Below are positions 20,522 to 29,534 of a stretch of DNA of 35,830 bases, piece after piece. This stretch comes from Tepidamorphaceae bacterium (GTDB lineage: Bacteria > Pseudomonadota > Alphaproteobacteria > Rhizobiales > JAKSCL01). Numbering within the stretch: the first letter of the stretch is position 1; every line of letters begins with the position of its first letter. The DNA lies in NCBI GenBank assembly GCA_028289445.1, contig JANQPO010000025.1, positions 1 to 35,830 of the forward strand, given 5' to 3'. The position numbers and the translations under genes are program-made. A model generated the notes under the pieces. That model worked only from the letters and a program-made list of their open reading frames with translations. It was not told where the DNA came from and ran no database searches.

Positions 20522-20536
20522 TTAACCGGTTATTAA
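20522..20536. promoter_or_regulatory. Exact CtrA-box (TTAA-N7-TTAA) upstream of the TadG-like gene
   Basis: TTAA at 20522-20525 and TTAA at 20533-20536 are separated by exactly seven bases, the full consensus of the alphaproteobacterial cell-cycle regulator CtrA. The box is 50 bp before the ATG at 20586 of the TadG-like gene, where an activator site would be expected, and in an AT-rich gap (20363-20585) that also has a 7-bp A/T inverted repeat at 20445-20468. CtrA activates the Flp pilin gene pilA in Caulobacter, which fits a pilus-related target. Binding is inferred from sequence only. Confidence 0.6.
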
Positions 20537-20585
20537 TCTTTTTTGGGCGAGATGACGCGCACGAACAGTGTGTATGGAGTCTGTG

Positions 20586-21830
20586 ATGCGGCCCGCCCTG
20601 ATTATTCGCCAAATCAAACGTCTTGCGTCCAACCGCGACGGCAATGTGCTCATGCTTTTCGCGCTCTGCCTGCCGGTCATTATTCTGGCCTTGGGCGCCG
20701 CCGTCGACTTCTCGCGCGGGTCCGACGCGCATGTGAAGATGCAGACGGCACTCGATGCCGCCGTCCTGGCCGGAGCCAAGGCCTTGTCGGATGGCGAGGC
20801 TGACGCAGCGACGGTCGAAGCCATCGCCCAGGCGGCATTCGAAGCCAACATCGCCGACAGCTTGGGTTCGTTTTCCTCGACGCCAACGATAACGTTGACG
20901 GTAGACATGCAGGAAGGCGTCTTGGAGGCTTACGGCAACGCCGAATTCGCCCACGCATTTAGCGTGCTTGGCGATGACGACAGCTCACAGGTGGGCGGCT
21001 ACTCGCAGGCTGGCTTCAACGTTCTCGATATCGAAATGGCTTTGATGCTCGACGTCACCGGCTCGATGGAGGGCCAGAAGGTCGAAGATCTGAAAGACGC
21101 CTCGACAGCCGTCATCGACATGATGATCGGCGAAGGCGGATCGGCCTCGACCAGCAATACGACCCGCATTTCGCTGGTGCCGTATTCCGCTGCCGTGAAC
21201 GCCGGCGACTTTGCCGAAACGGCGTCTGGCGGCGCTTCGGCCGACTGCGTCGTCGAGCGCACGGGTCCCCATAGCGACGACGATCTCGCGCCGGGGAGCG
21301 CGCCGGTCGGCACGAGCCCGGCCGCCTATTGCCCGGACTCGGAAATCATGGCGCTTTCGGACGACGCGGAAGACCTGAAGGACCGCATTGAGGATATGTC
21401 AACCGGCGGCTGCACGGCTGGCCATATCGGCGTTGCCTGGTCCTACTACACGCTGTCGCCGAACTGGAGCGGCGTTTTTCCGTCCGAGTCCGCACCGGCG
21501 GCCTATGGTGCCCAGAACACGTTGAAGGTCGCGCTTTTGATGACCGATGGCGAGTTCAACACCTACTATGACGGCATGTCCGATCCGACCTGTTCGGAGC
21601 CGGCCAAGACGGCCTCGCGCAATCTCACGCTTGACCTGTGCGATGCGATGCGCGCCGACGGTATCGTCGTCTATTCGGTTGCCTACCAGGCACCGTCCGA
21701 CGCGGAACTGATGCTGCGCCAGTGCGCCGAGGATCCCGATAAGTACTTCGAGACGAATACCGGCCCCGAGCTCATCGCTGCCTTCCAGGAGATTGCCGAC
21801 GAAGTCCGCAATCTACGGCTCACGCGATAA
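20586..21830 (+). CDS. TadE/TadG-like protein with von Willebrand factor A domain
   Basis: A 414-residue envelope protein. The N-terminus has the TadE/G-type pilin-like hydrophobic helix (about 20-43, preceded by NRDGN and followed by DFSRG) and then a helical Ala-rich segment. From about residue 150 a von Willebrand A domain follows, with the metal site start DVTGSM (D156, T158, S160) and later LLMTDGEFN. Several Cys in the insert between about 220 and 330 suggest disulfides outside the cytoplasm. The family belongs to Flp/Tad pilus loci, but no other tad gene is in the window. The ATG at 20586 follows GGAG at good spacing; earlier starts at 20568 and 20574 overlap that site. Confidence 0.88.
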   Translation: MRPALIIRQIKRLASNRDGNVLMLFALCLPVIILALGAAVDFSRGSDAHVKMQTALDAAVLAGAKALSDGEADAATVEAIAQAAFEANIADSLGSFSSTPTITLTVDMQEGVLEAYGNAEFAHAFSVLGDDDSSQVGGYSQAGFNVLDIEMALMLDVTGSMEGQKVEDLKDASTAVIDMMIGEGGSASTSNTTRISLVPYSAAVNAGDFAETASGGASADCVVERTGPHSDDDLAPGSAPVGTSPAAYCPDSEIMALSDDAEDLKDRIEDMSTGGCTAGHIGVAWSYYTLSPNWSGVFPSESAPAAYGAQNTLKVALLMTDGEFNTYYDGMSDPTCSEPAKTASRNLTLDLCDAMRADGIVVYSVAYQAPSDAELMLRQCAEDPDKYFETNTGPELIAAFQEIADEVRNLRLTR

Positions 21831-21858
21831 CAACAAGAAAACAGGACTGACGCGACTA

Positions 21859-21885
21859 GGGCGCGGCTATCGCCGCGCCCCATTT
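21859..21885 (+). terminator. Probable intrinsic terminator after the TadG-like gene
   Basis: A perfect 9-bp stem (GGGCGCGGC at 21859-21867 and GCCGCGCCC at 21872-21880) with a TATC loop lies 28 bases after the stop codon and is followed by CATTTT. The T-run is short, but position and stem strength support a terminator. Confidence 0.72.
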
Positions 21886-21912
21886 TGCGTCTGCGCTGCA
21901 CGAAAGCGGAAT

Positions 21913-21928
21913 GAGTCAATATTGACTC
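21913..21928. repeat. Perfect 16-bp palindrome with two GANTC sites
   Basis: GAGTCAAT followed directly by ATTGACTC, a perfect dyad without spacer. Each arm contains a GANTC sequence, the target of the alphaproteobacterial cell-cycle methylase CcrM. It sits between the terminator of the TadG-like gene and repeat copy B, and looks like part of the conserved flank of the repeat: near copy C, GACTT and AAGTC arms occupy the same place (26468-26483). Confidence 0.6.
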
Positions 21929-21940
21929 TTCCCCTCCCTC

Positions 21941-22081
21941 GTCATCCCGGGCGCGGTGCAGCGCGTTAGCGATGCGCCGCAGAACCGGGATCGAGTCGTC
22001 AGGAACGCTTGCTTTTGCCACGCATTGAACGATCCCGGATCAGCGCAGCAGCATTTCATGCTGCAACGCATCCGGGAAGAC
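21941..22081. repeat. Composite extragenic palindromic element, copy B
   Basis: A 141-bp element beginning GTCATCCCGG (21941-21950) and ending TCCGGGAAGAC (22071-22081). Its left half (ending GCAGAACCGGGATCG) is the reverse complement of the right half of copy A, and its right half (starting CGATCCCGGATCAGCGC) is the reverse complement of the left half of copy A, so the two copies lie in opposite orientation. The flank CCCTCCCTC before GTCATC is shared. It fills most of the gap between the convergent TadG-like gene and acs. Confidence 0.85.
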
Positions 22082-22119
22082 GCGCGCGGTGGGCGCAGCT
22101 AACCTCATTCCGTCCTTGA

Positions 22120-24078
<1,959 letters not shown>

Positions 24079-24406
24079 TTTTGCATCCCTCCCTCAAGAC
24101 TACGGATCGCGGCCGCGGCCCCGTGCATCATCGTGCCGGCATTATGCCCATGATTGCCGCTGCGGCAATTGGTCGAAGGGTGGAGGGTGATGCGCGGAGG
24201 GATGGGTGGGAGGTTTCGGGTGGCGGTCGAGGGGCGCTAAGCGGACATTTCTGACTTGAACATCAATGGTTCACCGCAATCCCTGAGGGCGCCGCGACAG
24301 ATTCTTCGAGAGCGGACCGTGGCGAGCAATGCTGTCACCAAAATCAACTCCGCTTTCCGCTGTTACTCGCAGATGACCCAGTTTGAATTCATTGCTCCGG
24401 CAAACT
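24079..24406. other. Intergenic region upstream of acs, GC-to-AT transition
   Basis: About 330 bp without a supported gene. The first half is GC-rich with G-rich runs around 24180-24240 and should hold the acs promoter, which I cannot place. The second half (from about 24250) is AT-richer and marks the left edge of the low-GC insert. Short open frames on the plus strand (24060-24254 and 24256-24438) show no coding features. I saw no terminator for the minus-strand cassette that ends at 24407, and no flanking direct repeat. Confidence 0.5.
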
Positions 24407-24541
24407 CTAACATGTCAAACAATCGCCGGGCTTCATAATCGGTTCTGGATTAATTGGTTGACAGACTATTCTATTGCACGCTTCGCTCTCTGTTGAAGCC
24501 ACAAAAGAAATAAAAACAGCCAGCAAAATCATATCTCTCAT
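24407..24541 (-). CDS. Tiny secreted Cys-rich peptide, 44 residues
   Basis: A 44-codon gene. ATG at 24541 is preceded by AGGGAGAG seven bases upstream, a strong ribosome binding site. The product starts MRDMILLAVFISFVAS, a Sec signal peptide ending near STESEA, so the mature peptide would be only about 23 residues with four cysteines (C22, C27, C41, C44). Its CNRIVC segment resembles NCRIVC near the C-terminus of the gene just upstream (24566-24760), suggesting two related secreted peptides. The gap to that gene is 24 bp. AT-rich codon use matches the cassette and not the surrounding genome. I recognise no family. Confidence 0.7.
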   Translation of the reverse strand: MRDMILLAVFISFVASTESEACNRIVCQPINPEPIMKPGDCLTC

Positions 24542-24565
24542 TTGTTCTCTCCCTGGCAGATTCGC

Positions 24566-24760
24566 CTAAGAGCTACCATCCTGAGGCTCGACCGAGCGGC
24601 AGACAATTCTACAGTTCTTTCGATCTTTGTCGCTACCCTCTTGCGTATCCTCTTCATCTGCAGCATCGCTTTGCCTAGCATCTGATTCATCCAATTGCTG
24701 CGCAAAGGCGCTTCCGCTGACAAGAAAAAAGATCAAAATGAGCTCCCTGGCCCATCTCAT
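24566..24760 (-). CDS. Small secreted acidic protein with C-terminal Cys pair
   Basis: A 64-residue protein: signal peptide MRWARELILIFFLVSGSAFA with an AFA cleavage site, then an acidic, probably unstructured stretch (about 21-48, rich in Asp, Glu, Ser), then KNCRIVCRSVEP with C50 and C54. Its ATG overlaps the stop of the upstream membrane-protein gene by 4 bp, so translation is coupled. The NCRIVC motif recurs, slightly altered, in the 44-residue peptide encoded directly downstream. Function unknown; a periplasmic or released peptide or a metal or redox site are possibilities. Low GC content suggests acquisition together with its neighbours. Confidence 0.7.
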   Translation of the reverse strand: MRWARELILIFFLVSGSAFAQQLDESDARQSDAADEEDTQEGSDKDRKNCRIVCRSVEPQDGSS

Positions 24761-25257
24761 AAATCAAGCTCCGCGCGAAGCGCTGTCAAAAATTTATCTC
24801 TTTCTTTCGTGATACTAGCATTTGTCGGGAAATCATTAGTTCCAGGTATGGATTCCATTGCGCGTCTGAGCCAAACGTCAAAACTGTTTAGAGCATTGAC
24901 CGTTCTTTCGCCGTAGTAAAGCTTCGCACTTGGGGCTTCATCCAGAAATATTCCATAAAATTCCCTGATCTTCTCGATTGTGCTCTTTGCATCTGCAGAA
25001 TAGAACTCGATATCTTCTTCCGTTACATCAGGTGTATCTTTTGCAGCTAGATTCGAAAGTCGAATCAAGAGATGGGTAATATTAAATGTCGCAGAGGATA
25101 AATTCTCGACAGTTGCAATTCGCTTTTCTTCTATAGCTGCTTCCCGTGCGTAATTCGATTGTACGTAAGGTACCAGCCCAGCAATGACCATGCCACCAAT
25201 TACTGCAGGTATCAATGCAGGTAGCCATTTTTCCAAAAATAACTGTCTACATGTCAT
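24757..25257 (-). CDS. Membrane-anchored hypothetical protein of the AT-rich cassette
   Basis: A 166-residue protein with one membrane segment near the N-terminus (about 11-31, LPALIPAVIGGMVIAGLVPYV) and a mostly helical soluble part (about 36-166). That part contains NYAREAAIEEKRIATVENLS, resembling a membrane-proximal coiled coil, and a Glu/Asp/Lys-rich C-terminal half. I recognise no family. The ATG at 25257 has AGGA eight bases upstream; an open extension to 25308 is possible but adds a Cys-rich, unsupported N-terminus. It is the first gene of a coupled three-gene minus-strand operon and is clearly AT-rich compared with flanking genes. Confidence 0.75.
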   Translation of the reverse strand: MTCRQLFLEKWLPALIPAVIGGMVIAGLVPYVQSNYAREAAIEEKRIATVENLSSATFNITHLLIRLSNLAAKDTPDVTEEDIEFYSADAKSTIEKIREFYGIFLDEAPSAKLYYGERTVNALNSFDVWLRRAMESIPGTNDFPTNASITKERDKFLTALRAELDL

Positions 25258-25639
25258 CTCAGATATCCTGCAACTTGCAGTTAACTGTTTATCGCATCCA
25301 TACAACAAAGTTCAGAAAATTTAAAGCTGTTCCTTTGACTGATTGTCCTTGACCATCAAAATCTCAAATGACGACGAAAGTACAAAATACACTTGAGCGC
25401 TGCCTTCCCACTACGCCCGCTATCGAGTGTCAATCCGCATAGGCGTTAACAAGGAATAACTGACCTACCCCATCATCTTAAACCTGGTCCGGAGCCGCAT
25501 TGGCAACTAAAGTTTCAACCAACGTAGCCACCACACCCCACGCCTCAAAGCACCCCCATCACACTTCGCTAATGCGCTGCCCTCCCAGCCGGTGTAAGGG
25601 TGCCAACCACCCAACGAGCGACGCACCCACCGACAGGCA
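25258..25639. other. Intergenic region between the AT-rich cassette and the SnoaL-like gene
   Basis: About 380 bp with no supported gene. The left part is AT-rich and must hold the cassette promoter on the minus strand, which I could not assign. From about 25490 the top strand becomes C/A-rich (repeated CACC and CCCC runs around 25530-25560) and returns toward the host composition. No tRNA, integrase or obvious terminal repeat was seen. Confidence 0.5.
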
Positions 25640-26404
25640 ATGACCATGGCGAAGAAAGATCAAATCCGGGACTTGCTGAAGAGCATCGAGACCGGCGATC
25701 CCGGCCCGGTCGCCGTGGTCAACGAGGCGAAGTACATCCAGCACAATCCCCAGACCCACGAGGGCAGCGAGGGGCTGGCGGTTCTTTTCGCACGGCTGGC
25801 CAAGACCGAACCTCGGGTCAACATGGTGCGCGGGTTCGAGGACGGCGACTTCGTCTTCGCCCACATGGAGTACGATTTCTCAAGCCGGAAAATCTGCTTT
25901 GAGGTCTTCCGCTTCGAGGACGGCCTGGCGGTCGAGCACTGGGACAACATCCAGGAAAGGCTGGGTCCCAATCCGGCCGGCCACAGCATGGTGGATGGCC
26001 CGACCGAGGCCACCGACCTTGACCTGACCGAGCAGAATCGCGCGCTGGTCCGCTCGTTTGTCGAAACCGTGCTGGTCGACGGCCAGTTCGACCGTCTCAC
26101 GGACTTCGTCAGCGAAGAGACCTACACCGAGCATAATCCCCACATGGGCGACGGCGTCGCTAATCTTCGATCCGCCTTGGAGGCGCAAGACAACGGCCGC
26201 CGGCGCGTCGACTACCACCGGCTCCATCGCGTTCTGGCCGAGGGGGATTTCGTCCTAAGCGTCAGCGAGGGCGAGCATGCCGGCGTGCATTCGTCCTTTT
26301 ACGATCTCTTTCGCATTGCCGGCGGCAAGGTGGTGGAACACTGGGACACCACGGAAAAGATCGCGCCGCGCAGCGAATGGAAGAACGACAACGGAAAGTT
26401 TTAG
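25640..26404 (+). CDS. Tandem SnoaL/NTF2-like domain protein
   Basis: A 254-residue protein made of two SnoaL-like (NTF2 fold) units. Repeat 1 spans about 10-108 and has YIQHNP (32-37) and AVEHWD (97-102); repeat 2 spans about 130-245 and has YTEHNP (162-167) and VVEHWD (231-236). These are the same conserved positions of the predicted SnoaL-like aldol-condensation family, in which the His/Asn and His/Trp/Asp residues line the pocket. Many family members are single-domain, so this looks like an internal duplication. Substrate unknown; no polyketide genes are nearby. Start ATG at 25640, with an alternative ATG two codons later. Confidence 0.85.
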   Translation: MTMAKKDQIRDLLKSIETGDPGPVAVVNEAKYIQHNPQTHEGSEGLAVLFARLAKTEPRVNMVRGFEDGDFVFAHMEYDFSSRKICFEVFRFEDGLAVEHWDNIQERLGPNPAGHSMVDGPTEATDLDLTEQNRALVRSFVETVLVDGQFDRLTDFVSEETYTEHNPHMGDGVANLRSALEAQDNGRRRVDYHRLHRVLAEGDFVLSVSEGEHAGVHSSFYDLFRIAGGKVVEHWDTTEKIAPRSEWKNDNGKF

Positions 26405-26410
26405 GGCATG

Positions 26411-26428
26411 TCCCCGCGAAGGCGGGGA
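26411..26428. terminator. GC-rich hairpin just after the SnoaL-like gene
   Basis: TCCCCGC and its partner GCGGGGA pair around a short GAAG loop, starting six bases after the stop codon. No T-run follows directly. The sequence type (CCCCGC-GAA-GGCGGGG) resembles short hairpins dispersed in many alphaproteobacterial genomes, so it may be a mobile repeat serving as a transcript end. Confidence 0.55.
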
Positions 26429-26496
26429 TGGACGCGTTTTTGGGCAAGACCATGCTCAACATGGAATGACTTCGAACTAAGTCAGCCCCCACCTTC

Positions 26497-26531
26497 GTCA
26501 TCCCGGGCCGGTGCAGCGCGTCCGGGATGAC
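26497..26531. repeat. Extragenic palindromic element, copy C (single hairpin)
   Basis: A 35-bp element from GTCATCCCGG (26497-26506) to CCGGGATGAC (26522-26531), with GCCGGTGCAGCGCGT between. It has the outer arms of the large copies A and B, with the internal part reduced to one short loop, and the upstream flank CCCCCACCTTC corresponds to the flanks of the other copies. It lies in the convergent gap between the SnoaL-like gene and the EVE gene. Confidence 0.8.
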
Positions 26532-26597
26532 GGGTTGGGTGGGCACGTTCGAAAGCTTGGTTTTCTCCGAGCGCACTTTAGCCGCAGGCGGCGATGC

Positions 26598-27035
26598 CTA
26601 AACCGGCTTCAAAGTCTCCGGGTCGATCCCGCCCATCTTGCAGACGAGTTTCCACTCCTTCGGCTTCACAGGCTGAACCGAGAGCCGCATGTGGGTGACC
26701 AGCGCCATCTCCGCCAGGCGCGGTTCCGCCTTGATCGCCTTGAGGCCGACCGGCGCCGGCACATCGGCCAATGCGCGCACATCGACGCAGTCCCAGCGCT
26801 CGTCATCGGTGGTGGAATCGGGATGCGATGCCGCGCACACCTCGACGACACCGACGATCTCCAGTCCCTCGTTGGAGTGATAGAAAAACCCGCGATCGCC
26901 GATCTTCATCTCGCGCATATTGTTGCGCGCCTGATAGTTGCGGATGCCGTCCCATTCCTCGCCGGCCTTGCCCTTCTTCTTCTGCTGGTCCCAGGACCAG
27001 GTCGCCGGTTCCGACTTGAACAACCAATATTGCAT
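26598..27035 (-). CDS. EVE domain-containing protein
   Basis: A 145-residue EVE/PUA-like protein (thymocyte nuclear protein 1 family, formerly DUF55), a fold thought to bind modified bases in DNA or RNA. It begins MQYWLFKSEP, the family's signature, followed by WDGIRNYQARNNMREM and GDRGFFYHSN, all conserved positions. The ATG at 27035 is chosen for that N-terminus and for AAGGAT upstream; the longer open frame to 27086 runs into yciI. It starts four bases after the yciI-like stop, so it is the last gene of the tsaD-gpsA-yciI-EVE series. Confidence 0.93.
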   Translation of the reverse strand: MQYWLFKSEPATWSWDQQKKKGKAGEEWDGIRNYQARNNMREMKIGDRGFFYHSNEGLEIVGVVEVCAASHPDSTTDDERWDCVDVRALADVPAPVGLKAIKAEPRLAEMALVTHMRLSVQPVKPKEWKLVCKMGGIDPETLKPV

Positions 27036-27039
27036 CGCG

Positions 27040-27327
27040 CTATCCTTGCGGGTTCTTGAACTTCCAGTACCAGGGGCGGATTTCAACCGACTCGAAGAGC
27101 CCAGCTCGCTGATACGGGTCTTCTTCCGTCACGGCCAGTGCCTCGTCGCGATTGTTCGCCTCGATCACGATCAAGCTGCCAGTCGGCGTGCCGTGGTCGT
27201 CGAGAAACGGCCCGGCCAGAACCAGCCGGTCGCCGAGCGCGTTGAGGAATTCGTCATGGGTCGAGCGGGTCGCGTCGCGCAGTTCGGTGCCGTGCGGCTT
27301 ATCGGTGCAGATGAGGGCGTAATACAT
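27040..27327 (-). CDS. YciI family protein
   Basis: A 95-residue ferredoxin-fold protein of the YciI family. It has the conserved His (H24) in the first helix, GPFLDDHGTPTGSLIVIEA (39-57) with the family's Asp, and DPYQRAGLFESVEIRPW at the C-terminus. Members are small enzymes or pocket proteins of mostly unknown reaction, some acting in aromatic ring cleavage pathways. It sits between gpsA (63 bp upstream) and the EVE gene (four bases downstream), a neighbourhood common in alphaproteobacteria. Confidence 0.92.
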   Translation of the reverse strand: MYYALICTDKPHGTELRDATRSTHDEFLNALGDRLVLAGPFLDDHGTPTGSLIVIEANNRDEALAVTEEDPYQRAGLFESVEIRPWYWKFKNPQG

Positions 27328-27390
27328 GAACGGGTCTCCAGGTGTCGCGGCGAGATTAGGGTTCGGGTCTTGGCGTGTCCAGAACGGCGA

Positions 27391-28374
27391 TCATTCGCGC
27401 GCTGGTAAGGGGCGGGACAACAGCGATTGTACCGCCTCGCCTACCGCGATCCCGCCAGCCAGCACTTGATCCACCGCAAAGGTGATCGGCATGTCGATTC
27501 CTTTGGCTTTCGCCAGCCGGGCAAGCACCGCAGCCGTTGCAACACCCTCCGCAACGCCAGCGCTGACAGACAGCGCTTCGGACAAGGACCGACCTTCGCC
27601 AAGCCGCAGGCCGAGTGCCATATTGCGCGATTGAGGGCTGGTGCATGTCAACACCAGATCGCCGAGCCCGGAGAGGCCGGACAAGGTCTCCGGCTGTGCA
27701 CCGTGTGCTGCGGCAAACCGGCTCATTTCGGCGAAACCCCGCGCGATCAGCGCCGCCTTGGCGCTGGCCCCAAGACCCAGCCCGTCGCTGATACCGCAGG
27801 CGATCGCCAAGACGTTCTTCACTGCGCCGCCGATCTCGACACCGACCAGATCGGTGCTGGCATAGATGCGCACATGCGGCGCCGACAGGTCACGGGCGAG
27901 CGTCGTCGCCAGGTCGGGCACCGCCGCCGCCAAGGTGACCGCCGTCGGCAATCCGCGCGCCACATCGGCCGCGAAACTCGGACCCGACAGTGCCGCGACC
28001 GGATGAGCCGCCAGAGCTGCGCCGACACTCTCGGAGAGAAATCGCTCGCTCTTTTGGTCGATCCCCTTGGCGCACAAGACAAGCGGCACACCTGGTTTCA
28101 AATGAGACGCGAGGGCGCGCACCGTCTCATCCGTCGCCTGTGCGGGAACGGCAAGAACGACAGTTTCGGCGGCGCTCATATCCGCCAACTCTGTTGTTGC
28201 GCGCAGATCAGGCGGCAGCGCAACGCCGGGAAGACGCGGATTGCGGTGCGTTTCGTTGATTGCAGCCACGGTTCTTGTATTGCGCGCCCAGATCGTCACT
28301 GTATTGCCCTTGGACGACCACAGGCTTGCAAGGGCCGTTCCCCAAGCGCCGGCACCGATAACTGCGATCTTCAT
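27391..28374 (-). CDS. gpsA: Glycerol-3-phosphate dehydrogenase [NAD(P)+]
   Basis: Reduces dihydroxyacetone phosphate to sn-glycerol-3-phosphate for phospholipid synthesis in the cytosol. The 327-residue protein has the Rossmann motif GAGAWGTA (7-14), K103 in [18 protein letters not shown] (130-141) and the catalytic lysine K186 in GAVKNVLAI, then [13 protein letters not shown]. Its ATG overlaps the tsaD stop by 4 bp (ATGA), so the two are translationally coupled. Length and motifs are complete. Confidence 0.96.
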   Translation of the reverse strand: MKIAVIGAGAWGTALASLWSSKGNTVTIWARNTRTVAAINETHRNPRLPGVALPPDLRATTELADMSAAETVVLAVPAQATDETVRALASHLKPGVPLVLCAKGIDQKSERFLSESVGAALAAHPVAALSGPSFAADVARGLPTAVTLAAAVPDLATTLARDLSAPHVRIYASTDLVGVEIGGAVKNVLAIACGISDGLGLGASAKAALIARGFAEMSRFAAAHGAQPETLSGLSGLGDLVLTCTSPQSRNMALGLRLGEGRSLSEALSVSAGVAEGVATAAVLARLAKAKGIDMPITFAVDQVLAGGIAVGEAVQSLLSRPLPARE

Positions 28375-29465
28375 ACCTTCGCACCCGCCTTCCCGGCGCC
28401 AAGCTTCGGTTCCGCCGCGTCGTCCAGCGGCCAGCGCGGGCGCGGCGATACCGACAAGTCAGCACTCGGCAATCCGATGGCGTGACGTTCAGCCGCCGCC
28501 CAGGCGATCATCGCCGCATTGTCGGTGCAAAGACGCGGCGGCGGGAGGACGAGCGGCAACGCATGGTCGCCCGCAACGTCGCCGAGAGCGGCACGAATGG
28601 CGCCATTGGCTGCAACACCCCCGGCGGCGACCAGCGCCGTGGGCGGTTCGATCATCGCAAGCGCATTGTCGACCCGCTCCGCGACGATGTCAGCGACCGT
28701 CGTTTGAAAGGCCGCACATAGGTCCGCGACATCGTCGTCACTAACGGGTTCCAAGCCTTCCGCGACCTGGCGGATCGCCGTCTTCAACCCGGACAACGAG
28801 AAATCGGCGGTCGCCCGATCCGACAAGGGGCGCGGCAAATTGAAGCGTTCGGGCGTTCCGGTTTGCGCGGCGTGCTCCACCGCCGGCCCGCCCGGAAATC
28901 CAAGACCCAGCAGCTTCGCCACTTTGTCGAAGGCCTCGCCGAGCGCATCGTCGATGGTCGTGCCGAGTCGGCGATAGCATCCAACGCCCTCAGCCAGGAG
29001 GATTTGCGTATGTCCGCCAGACACAAGAAGCACGAGATAGGGAAAGTCCACCGCATCAGTCAGGCGCGGGGTGAGCACGTGCCCTTCCAGATGATTGATC
29101 GCGTAGAGCGGCTTTTCGGCCACCAACGCAAGCGCCTTTGCCGTCGTGAGGCCAACCATGACACCGCCGATCAGACCCGGCCCGGCCGTGGCCGCGATGG
29201 CATCGACATCGGAGAGATCGAAACCGGCAACATCCAGAGTCTCGCGGACGACGAAGTCGAGGATATCGACATGGGCGCGCGCCGCAATCTCCGGCACGAC
29301 ACCGGCATAGGGCGCATGCGCCTCGACTTGCGCGCGGATGCGCTCGGCGACGATCGCACCGCGACCATCGGGATCGCGTCGCACGATCGCCGCTGCCGTT
29401 TCGTCGCAGCTCGTCTCGATGCCGAGCACGGTGAACGGCGCTGTCGCTCCGTCAGGGGTTGTCAT
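28371..29465 (-). CDS. tsaD: tRNA t6A37 threonylcarbamoyltransferase TsaD
   Basis: Transfers the threonylcarbamoyl group to A37 of ANN-decoding tRNAs, with TsaB and TsaE. The 364-residue protein has the ASKHA start [10 protein letters not shown] (14-23), the metal-binding His pair H125/H129 in NHLEGH, the segment LLVSGGHTQ and [19 protein letters not shown]. The ATG at 29465 is preferred on family N-terminus grounds, although its ribosome binding site is weak; an ATG at 29552 would overlap hemC. It is divergent from hemC over a 69-bp gap, a classic alphaproteobacterial arrangement. Confidence 0.96.
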   Translation of the reverse strand: MTTPDGATAPFTVLGIETSCDETAAAIVRRDPDGRGAIVAERIRAQVEAHAPYAGVVPEIAARAHVDILDFVVRETLDVAGFDLSDVDAIAATAGPGLIGGVMVGLTTAKALALVAEKPLYAINHLEGHVLTPRLTDAVDFPYLVLLVSGGHTQILLAEGVGCYRRLGTTIDDALGEAFDKVAKLLGLGFPGGPAVEHAAQTGTPERFNLPRPLSDRATADFSLSGLKTAIRQVAEGLEPVSDDDVADLCAAFQTTVADIVAERVDNALAMIEPPTALVAAGGVAANGAIRAALGDVAGDHALPLVLPPPRLCTDNAAMIAWAAAERHAIGLPSADLSVSPRPRWPLDDAAEPKLGAGKAGAKV

Positions 29466-29534
29466 CGCCGCGAAAACGTCCTTCCTTGGCGCCGGTCGAA
29501 CCGCGCCCGCCGGCTCGGTAGCACTGAGGGTTCC

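Noticed and set aside
12986..22081. CRISPR array or insertion sequence explanation for the repeats
   Set aside because: The copies are few, palindromic, far apart and have no regular spacers or transposase frame; they fit extragenic palindromic repeats better.
24256..24438. A 60-codon plus-strand frame
   Set aside because: No ribosome binding site or features; it crosses the end of the minus-strand 44-codon gene.
24538..24723. A 61-codon minus-strand frame in the AT-rich cassette
   Set aside because: Overlaps the 64-codon signal-peptide gene in another frame and lacks a signal peptide or ribosome binding site.
24079..25639. Integrative element ends (att sites, tRNA, integrase) around the AT-rich cassette
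   Set aside because: Composition suggests transfer, but I found no integrase, tRNA fragment or flanking direct repeat, so no element boundaries are claimed.
28863..29534. Long N-terminal extension of the hemC frame
   Set aside because: Lies antisense to tsaD; HemC begins at the ATG at 29535 with its own ribosome binding site and canonical N-terminus.
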